This document shows, piece by piece, positions 31,667 through 36,516 of a DNA stretch of 36,516 nt (positions are counted from its first letter, which is position 1; each line of letters begins with the position of its first letter). The stretch is from SFWF01 sp045591645 (GTDB taxonomy: Bacteria > Bacillota > Clostridia > Oscillospirales > Acutalibacteraceae), in contig JAZNTG010000033.1 in assembly GCA_045591645.1 (NCBI GenBank), positions 1 to 36,516 on the forward strand, read 5' to 3'. Position numbers and translations under genes: made by a program. The notes beneath the pieces were generated by a model, which did no database searches, was not told where the DNA came from, and saw nothing but the letters and a program-made list of their open reading frames with translations.

Positions 31667-33202
31667 TTAGTCGATTATAATGCTTTCGCCTGTCATTTCT
31701 TCGGGCTGAGAAAGTCCTAAAAGTTTAATGATAGTGGGGGAAATATCGCAAAGGCGTCCACCCTCACGAAGCTTGCAGTCTTTTCCGATAACGGCAAAGG
31801 GTACGGGATTTGTAGTGTGAGCAGTAAAGGGTGAGCCGTCTTCTGCTATCATACAGTCGGCATTTCCGTGGTCAGCGGTAAGAAGCATTATGCCGCCCAT
31901 ATTCAATACGGCATCAGCAACTCTGCCTACGCACACATCAACAGTTTCAACCGCCTTTACAGCCGCGTTGAAGATACCTGTATGGCCTACCATATCGCAG
32001 TTTGCGAAGTTGAGGATAATAACATCGTACTTGCCGCTGTTTATAGCCTCTACCACCTTATCACAAACAGGAACCGCACTCATTTCGGGCTGCATATCAT
32101 AGGTGGCAACCTTGGGGGACGCAACAAGTATTCTATCCTCGCCCTTATATTCTACCTCAACGCCGCCGTTAAAGAAGAAGGTTACATGTGCATACTTCTC
32201 GGTCTCAGCAATACGAAGCTGGGTCATTCCCTTTTCGGCAAGATACTCGCCGAGGGTATTCTTTAAGGACTGGGGCTTATATGCGACCTCTACATTCGGC
32301 ATAGAAGCATCATACTGTGTCATACACACATAGAAAAGGTCAAGCATTCCACCCTTACGCTCAAAGCCTGCAAAATCGGGATCAACAAAGGTTCTGGTGA
32401 TCTCTCTTGCACGGTCGGGACGGAAATTGAAGAAGATAACGCTGTCGCCCGACGCAATTCTGCGTGTTCCCTCGATAACGGTCGGAAGAACGAACTCGTC
32501 CGTCAAATTCTTTCCATCCTCGTCGATGGTATCATAAGACTTGCGGACTGCAGCAGCGGCATCGTCGGTCACAATTCCCTCGCCGTAAACGAGCGCGGCA
32601 TATGCCTTGCCCACTCTGTCCCAACGGTTGTCGCGATCCATTCCGTAAAAGCGTCCCATAACGGTAGCAATTTTTCCTGCTCCGATTTGCTGGAACTCAG
32701 CATTTGCCGCATCAATAAAATCAGCGGCAGAAGCGGGAGGAACGTCACGTCCGTCAAGCAGTCCGTGAACATATATCTCAGACAGGCCCGAGTCCTTTGC
32801 CATTCTTACCAGCGCATAAAGATGCTCAATATGAGAATGAACACCGCCGTCGGATAAAAGGCCCATAAGGTGAAGAGCGGAGCCGTTTTTTTTGCAGTTT
32901 TCAATTGCCGCAACAAAAGCCTCATTCTTCATCATATCCCCGTCTTTTGCAGACTTTGTGATACGGGTCAGCTCCTGATAAACAACTCGTCCTGCGCCTA
33001 TATTGGTATGTCCGACCTCGCTGTTGCCCATCTGTCCGTCGGGAAGACCTACGTCCATACCCGACGCGCCGATTGAAGTTACGGGACACTCGGCAAATAT
33101 CTTATCAAGATTAGGAGTATTTGCGGCTTCAATAGCATTTACTCGCTTTTCAGGGTTAAAGCCAAAGCCGTCCATAATAGTTAAAACTAAGGGTTTTTTC
33201 AT
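31667..33202 (-). CDS. gpmI: 2,3-bisphosphoglycerate-independent phosphoglycerate mutase
   Basis: A 511-residue alkaline-phosphatase-superfamily enzyme converting 3-phosphoglycerate to 2-phosphoglycerate. The start is PLVLTIMDGFG, with the catalytic serine in GQMGNSEVGHTNIGAGR, the substrate loop HGLLDGRDVPP, and metal ligands in NCDMVGHTG and LTADHGNAD. Length is typical. It follows tpiA by 19 bases with AGGTGAAATAA before the ATG. Together with pgk and tpiA it forms a lower-glycolysis operon lacking gap and eno in this window. Confidence 0.98.
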   Translation of the reverse strand: MKKPLVLTIMDGFGFNPEKRVNAIEAANTPNLDKIFAECPVTSIGASGMDVGLPDGQMGNSEVGHTNIGAGRVVYQELTRITKSAKDGDMMKNEAFVAAIENCKKNGSALHLMGLLSDGGVHSHIEHLYALVRMAKDSGLSEIYVHGLLDGRDVPPASAADFIDAANAEFQQIGAGKIATVMGRFYGMDRDNRWDRVGKAYAALVYGEGIVTDDAAAAVRKSYDTIDEDGKNLTDEFVLPTVIEGTRRIASGDSVIFFNFRPDRAREITRTFVDPDFAGFERKGGMLDLFYVCMTQYDASMPNVEVAYKPQSLKNTLGEYLAEKGMTQLRIAETEKYAHVTFFFNGGVEVEYKGEDRILVASPKVATYDMQPEMSAVPVCDKVVEAINSGKYDVIILNFANCDMVGHTGIFNAAVKAVETVDVCVGRVADAVLNMGGIMLLTADHGNADCMIAEDGSPFTAHTTNPVPFAVIGKDCKLREGGRLCDISPTIIKLLGLSQPEEMTGESIIID

Positions 33203-33221
33203 TTATTTCACCTGTTATTTA

Positions 33222-33989
33222 TTATTTGCTTGCAGCCCGAACTATGATGCTGAAGTCTTCTGCCTTGAGGGACGCGCCGCCGATAAGTCCACCGTCAACA
33301 TTGACCTTTTGGACAAGCTCTTCAGCATTCTTAGCGTTCATAGAGCCGCCGTACTGAATTGTCACAGTCTCGGCAACCTCTACGCCGTAAGCCTCTGCGA
33401 TAGCGGCACGGACAAAGCCGTTGCCCTCGTCAGCCTGGTCAGCGGTAGCGGTAACACCTGTACCTATAGCCCAGACAGGCTCGTAAGCGATGATTACATT
33501 CTTAAGGTCGTCGGCAGATACATTTGTAAGCGCCATCTTGGTCTGGAACTTAAGTAAGGTTTCGGTATAGCCGAGTTCTCTCTGCTCTAAGGTCTCGCCT
33601 ACGCAAACGATAGGCTTGAGTCCTGCCTTTAAAGCGGCAAGGGTGCGAAGATTGACGGTCTGGTCGGTTTCTCCGAAATACTGTCTGCGTTCACTGTGTC
33701 CAATAACGACATACTCGACACCCGAAGCTACCAGCATCTGGGCAGAAATCTCACCTGTATATGCGCCCGACTCTTTCCAGTGGCAGTTTTCAGCGCCGAT
33801 TTTTATGTTAGAACCCTTTGCAGCCTCTACTGCTGCCGCAATATCAACAAAAGGTACGCAAAGCACTACCTCGCAGTCTGCGTCTGCAACGAGCGGCTTC
33901 ATCTCATTAATGAGAGCGGTAGTTTCTGCGGGGGTTTTGTTCATTTTCCAGTTACCTGCGATAACTGCTTTTCTGACACTCTTTTTCAT
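33222..33989 (-). CDS. tpiA: Triosephosphate isomerase
   Basis: A 255-residue TIM-barrel enzyme interconverting dihydroxyacetone phosphate and glyceraldehyde-3-phosphate. Active-site blocks are IAGNWKMNK (lysine), YVVIGHSERR (His electrophile), AYEPVWAIGTG (Glu base and hinged loop) and IQYGGSMNAKN (phosphate binding). Length is normal. ATG 33989 follows GGAGAACCAAA. A perfect hairpin lies in the 66-base gap after pgk. Confidence 0.98.
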   Translation of the reverse strand: MKKSVRKAVIAGNWKMNKTPAETTALINEMKPLVADADCEVVLCVPFVDIAAAVEAAKGSNIKIGAENCHWKESGAYTGEISAQMLVASGVEYVVIGHSERRQYFGETDQTVNLRTLAALKAGLKPIVCVGETLEQRELGYTETLLKFQTKMALTNVSADDLKNVIIAYEPVWAIGTGVTATADQADEGNGFVRAAIAEAYGVEVAETVTIQYGGSMNAKNAEELVQKVNVDGGLIGGASLKAEDFSIIVRAASK

Positions 33990-34016
33990 TTTGGTTCTCC
34001 TTTATTACATAGCATT

Positions 34017-34042
34017 GGCACGGTATCGCGAAACACCGTGCC
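34017..34042 (-). repeat. Intercistronic hairpin between pgk and tpiA
   Basis: GGCACGGT (34042-34035 minus reading) pairs perfectly with ACCGTGCC across a 10-base loop, with no T-run after it. It could be an mRNA stabiliser or processing site rather than a terminator. Confidence 0.6.
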
Positions 34043-34055
34043 GATATGCAAAGTC

Positions 34056-35267
34056 TTATTTATCGTTCATTGCAGCGATGCCAGGAAGCTCTTTGCCCTC
34101 AAGGAATTCCAGAGAAGCTCCGCCTCCGGTCGAGATGTGGCTCATCTTATCGCCGAAGCCGAGGTTGTTAACTGCTGCAGCGGAGTCTCCACCGCCGATA
34201 ATGGTGATAGCGTCGGTCTCAGCGAGAGCCTTTGCTACAGAAACTGTTCCGTTTGCAAGAGCGGGATTCTCAGAAACGCCCATAGGTCCGTTCCAAACAA
34301 CGGTCTTTGCGCTCTTTACGGCCTCTGCAAACTTCTTTGCGGACTCTGTTCCGATATCGAGACCCATCATGTCATCGGGAATCTCGCCAACCATAACGTT
34401 CTTGGTCTCGATAGGAGCGTCTACGGGATCGGGGAAAGACTTTGTGATAACGGTATCAACAGGAAGAAGGATCTTTACGCCTTTTTCCTCTGCCTTTTTC
34501 AGCATATCACGGCAGTAGTCGATCTTCTCGGGGTCTACAAGCGACTTACCTACCGAATTGCCCTGAGCAACAGCAAATGTAAATGCCATACCGCCGCCGA
34601 TGATAAGGGTATCAGCCTTGTTAAGAAGGTTTTCGATAACCGAAAGCTTATCAGCAACCTTAGCGCCGCCAAGAATGCAAACAAAAGGTCTCTCGGGAGT
34701 CTCTACAGCGTTTCCGAGATACTGAATCTCCTTCTGAATGAGATAGCCTACAACAGCCTCTTCAACATAATCAACTACGCCAACGGTAGAGCAGTGAGCT
34801 CTGTGAGCAGCTCCGAACGCGTCGTTCACGAATATGTCTGCAAGAGAGCCAAGTTCACGAGAGAGAGCCTCGCCGTTCTTGGTCTCCTCTGCGCGGTAAC
34901 GGGTGTTCTGAAGAAGAACAACGTCACCGTCTTTCATTGCAGCAACAGCAGCCTTAGCGTTCTCACCTACTACGTTATCGTCAGCAGCAAAAACAACTTC
35001 CTTTCCTAAATGCTCCGAAAGGCGCACAGCTACGGGTGCGAGAGAAAGCTCGGGCTTGGGCTCACCCTTCGGCTTGCCGAGGTGTGAGCAAAGGATAACC
35101 TTACCGCCGTCAGCGATAAGCTTTTTAATGGTGGGAAGTGCGGCAACGATACGGTTTTCGTCGGTGATAACGCCGCCTTTAAGCGGAACGTTAAAGTCGC
35201 AACGAACGAGAACGCGCTTGCACTTTACATTAATGTCGTCTACGGATTTTTTGTTTAAAAATGCCAA
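34056..35267 (-). CDS. pgk: Phosphoglycerate kinase
   Basis: A 403-residue glycolytic kinase making ATP from 1,3-bisphosphoglycerate. Substrate blocks VLVRCDFNVPL, LCSHLGKPKG and AFGAAHRAHCST, and the nucleotide blocks CILGGAKVADK, WNGPMGVSE and IGGGDSAAAV are all present. The start appears to be TTG at 35267: GGAAG is 7 bases upstream, the family N-terminus (NKKSVDDINVKCKRV) begins five residues later, and there is no nearby ATG in frame. It heads the operon pgk-tpiA-gpmI. Confidence 0.97.
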   Translation of the reverse strand: MAFLNKKSVDDINVKCKRVLVRCDFNVPLKGGVITDENRIVAALPTIKKLIADGGKVILCSHLGKPKGEPKPELSLAPVAVRLSEHLGKEVVFAADDNVVGENAKAAVAAMKDGDVVLLQNTRYRAEETKNGEALSRELGSLADIFVNDAFGAAHRAHCSTVGVVDYVEEAVVGYLIQKEIQYLGNAVETPERPFVCILGGAKVADKLSVIENLLNKADTLIIGGGMAFTFAVAQGNSVGKSLVDPEKIDYCRDMLKKAEEKGVKILLPVDTVITKSFPDPVDAPIETKNVMVGEIPDDMMGLDIGTESAKKFAEAVKSAKTVVWNGPMGVSENPALANGTVSVAKALAETDAITIIGGGDSAAAVNNLGFGDKMSHISTGGGASLEFLEGKELPGIAAMNDK

Positions 35268-35334
35268 TTTGGATCTTCCTTTCTGATTGGTAAAAAAATA
35301 ACAAAGTTAATGCTTAGCACAATTCAACATTCTT

Positions 35335-35363
35335 ATTTTACACAATATGACCACATTTTGCAA
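35335..35363 (-). promoter_or_regulatory. Promoter of the pgk operon
   Basis: Minus strand TTGCAA (35363-35358), 17 bases, TAAAAT (35340-35335); leader about 60 bases. Confidence 0.72.
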
Positions 35364-35392
35364 TATATATTTATTATTAAAAGGAGAAAATT

Positions 35393-35887
35393 TTACCATT
35401 TATAGTTGTGCAACTGACCAAAGTTAGAAAGCTCGGGATAATCCCACTGACGAAGCACCTCGTACACCCCTATTGCAACCGAGTTTGAAAGATTAAGACT
35501 GCGCGCATCGGATATCATCGGTATGCGCACACAGCGGTCTCGGTTACGGAGTAAAAGTTCCTCGGGCAGGCCCTTTGTTTCTTTGCCAAAGAACAGATAC
35601 GAATTATCAGGATATTCTATCTCGGTGTGGGTATGCAAAGCCTTGGTTGTGAAAAAGAAGAATTCTCCCCTGTTCTTCGCAAAAAACTCATCTAGAGACG
35701 AATAGAAGGTTATATCCAGCAAATGCCAATAGTCAAGTCCTGCCCTTTTAAGCTTTTTGTCGTCTATTGCAAAGCCCATAGGTCCGACTAAATGAAGTCG
35801 TGCGCCTGTTGCGGCGCAGGTGCGGGCAACATTTCCCGTATTCTGCGGTATTTCAGGCTCTACCATTACAATATTAAGTGTTGACAT
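35393..35887 (-). CDS. trmL: tRNA (cytidine/uridine 34-2'-O)-methyltransferase TrmL
   Basis: A 164-residue SPOUT-class methyltransferase that 2'-O-methylates the wobble base of tRNA-Leu in known members. The start is IVMVEPEIPQNTGNVART, and the knot motifs are LFFGKETKGLPEELL and RSLNLSNSVAIGVYEVLRQ. Length fits TrmL/YibK. I chose ATG 35887 because AAAGG lies 9 bases upstream; the ATG at 35896 overlaps that site. Its ribosome-binding site abuts the terminator of the upstream membrane gene, so it has no visible promoter of its own. Confidence 0.95.
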   Translation of the reverse strand: MSTLNIVMVEPEIPQNTGNVARTCAATGARLHLVGPMGFAIDDKKLKRAGLDYWHLLDITFYSSLDEFFAKNRGEFFFFTTKALHTHTEIEYPDNSYLFFGKETKGLPEELLLRNRDRCVRIPMISDARSLNLSNSVAIGVYEVLRQWDYPELSNFGQLHNYKW

Positions 35888-35908
35888 AGTTCTCATCCTT
35901 TAAAAACA

Positions 35909-35930
35909 ATAGGCAGCTTTTGCTGCCTAT
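35909..35930 (-). terminator. Intrinsic terminator of the right-edge membrane gene
   Basis: ATAGGCAGC (35930-35922 minus reading), four-base loop, GCTGCCTAT, then TGTTTTTAAAGG, which runs into the trmL ribosome-binding site. Confidence 0.82.
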
Positions 35931-35937
35931 CATAATA

Positions 35938-36516
35938 CTATTCTACAGCCTCAACTGTATCTTCAGTTTCATACTTATTGTTCTTCTGCTCTTTGGCCGC
36001 TTTTTTCTTATTATATTTAGCGGTATGCTGACGATCCAGCTCGTCCTCCAAGCTCTTATCGTCAAGCTCTGCGAGAAGTGCTTCCCACTCCTCCTCAGAA
36101 CCGCTGTGAAGTTTATCCTTATAGGTTATATAAAGTGCATCAAGTACCCTGTTGTAATCTCGTTTAAGAAGATACTCAACCCGAAGAGCAATTGTGCTCA
36201 GCACAATGCAGAAAAGCACCATCAAAGCCGCAGGGATGAGATGTCGCCAAATAAATTTTGACATGCTGTCGATATCTTTATTACGTAGCACCAGCAGGTC
36301 ATAGAATTGATATGTACCGATAAGCAAGAAAACCAGATTTAAAATACCGCCCACAAGATGTCTGCGATGTAGTATCAATACAAATCCGGCAACCGTAAGG
36401 ATCGCCGACAGACATAGTATGAAAAACGGCTCCATATACACAAGCTCTGCTCTATCGGGATTCGCGAGCACTCTTGCCTCACCTACGAAAAATATAAAAT
36501 TGATAACAAAAAACCA
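35938..36516 (-). CDS. Membrane protein of unknown function, 5' end beyond the window
   Basis: The reading frame is open to the right edge: 192 residues are visible and the true start lies outside. About four hydrophobic segments are seen. The first is at the edge (WFFVINFIFFVGEA); the others run PFFILCLSAILTVAGFVLIL, then LVGGILNLVFLLIGTYQ, and LIPAALMVLFCIVLSTIAL. A charged cytoplasmic tail of about 75 residues follows, with EEEWEALLAELDDKSLEDELD and a Lys-rich stretch. I do not recognise the family. A GTG at 36471 could be read as a start, but no good ribosome-binding site precedes it and the upstream frame is a plausible membrane helix. Confidence 0.75.
   Translation of the reverse strand, partial: WFFVINFIFFVGEARVLANPDRAELVYMEPFFILCLSAILTVAGFVLILHRRHLVGGILNLVFLLIGTYQFYDLLVLRNKDIDSMSKFIWRHLIPAALMVLFCIVLSTIALRVEYLLKRDYNRVLDALYITYKDKLHSGSEEEWEALLAELDDKSLEDELDRQHTAKYNKKKAAKEQKNNKYETEDTVEAVE

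Noticed and set aside
33696..35009. Long plus-strand open frame antisense to tpiA and pgk
   Set aside because: It is a shadow of two well-supported enzymes on the other strand, has no ribosome-binding site, and shows no known domain.

Overview
The window looks like a chromosome segment from a low-to-middle GC Firmicute of class Clostridia, most likely an uncultured gut member of the Ruminococcaceae/Oscillospiraceae group. This rests on gene content (GTP-type PEP carboxykinase, alpha2-type glycyl-tRNA synthetase, DUF815 ATPase, DUF1385/YqhQ protein, a cysteine T-box, LytR-CpsA-Psr protein), consensus sigma-A-type promoters, strong AGGAGG ribosome-binding sites and U-rich intrinsic terminators. 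The genus is inferred, not proven. No tRNA, rRNA, CRISPR array, insertion sequence or phage gene was seen, and no stretch longer than 300 bases lacks a gene or regulatory RNA.

Left part (1-8.7 kb): an ankyrin-repeat gene split by a frameshift lies behind a protein that joins a decayed macrodomain to a helix-turn-helix-like C-terminus (minus strand). A U32 protease-like RNA-hydroxylation protein and a HAD phosphatase form a coupled pair. A divergent plus-strand operon encodes an archaeal-type phosphoglycerate mutase family enzyme and a histidine phosphatase. A sialate O-acetylesterase-like SGNH protein and a PhnP-like metallo-beta-lactamase fold hydrolase follow on the minus strand.

Middle (8.7-18.7 kb): glyS is divergent, across two near-perfect promoters, from a two-gene operon of small unknown proteins. 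Then come a Na/Pi cotransporter with a PhoU-like tail, an HD-domain protein directly behind the pckG terminator, pckG itself, an S26-peptidase-like protein, a DUF815 AAA ATPase (plus strand) and a LytR-CpsA-Psr cell-wall ligase with a Thr/Ser/Asp repeat tail.

Right part (18.7-36.5 kb), all minus strand: a cysteine T-box leader controls cysE-cysS-trmN6-rsmI. Upstream of it is a nearly gapless operon reading beta-propeller lipoprotein, response regulator, histidine kinase, DUF1385, prmC, recA, recX, rimO, pgsA. Before that is a glycolytic operon pgk-tpiA-gpmI, then trmL, and a membrane protein cut by the right window edge.

Functionally the window combines lower glycolysis and its gluconeogenic/anaplerotic branch, cysteine synthesis and charging, translation-factor and rRNA/tRNA modification (PrmC, RimO, RsmI, TrmN6, TrmL, U32), DNA repair and envelope biogenesis. 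I found no clear new multi-gene defence or mobile system. The most unusual items are the decayed macrodomain-HTH protein beside the broken ankyrin gene, and a repeated layout in which an intrinsic terminator abuts the ribosome-binding site of the next gene.
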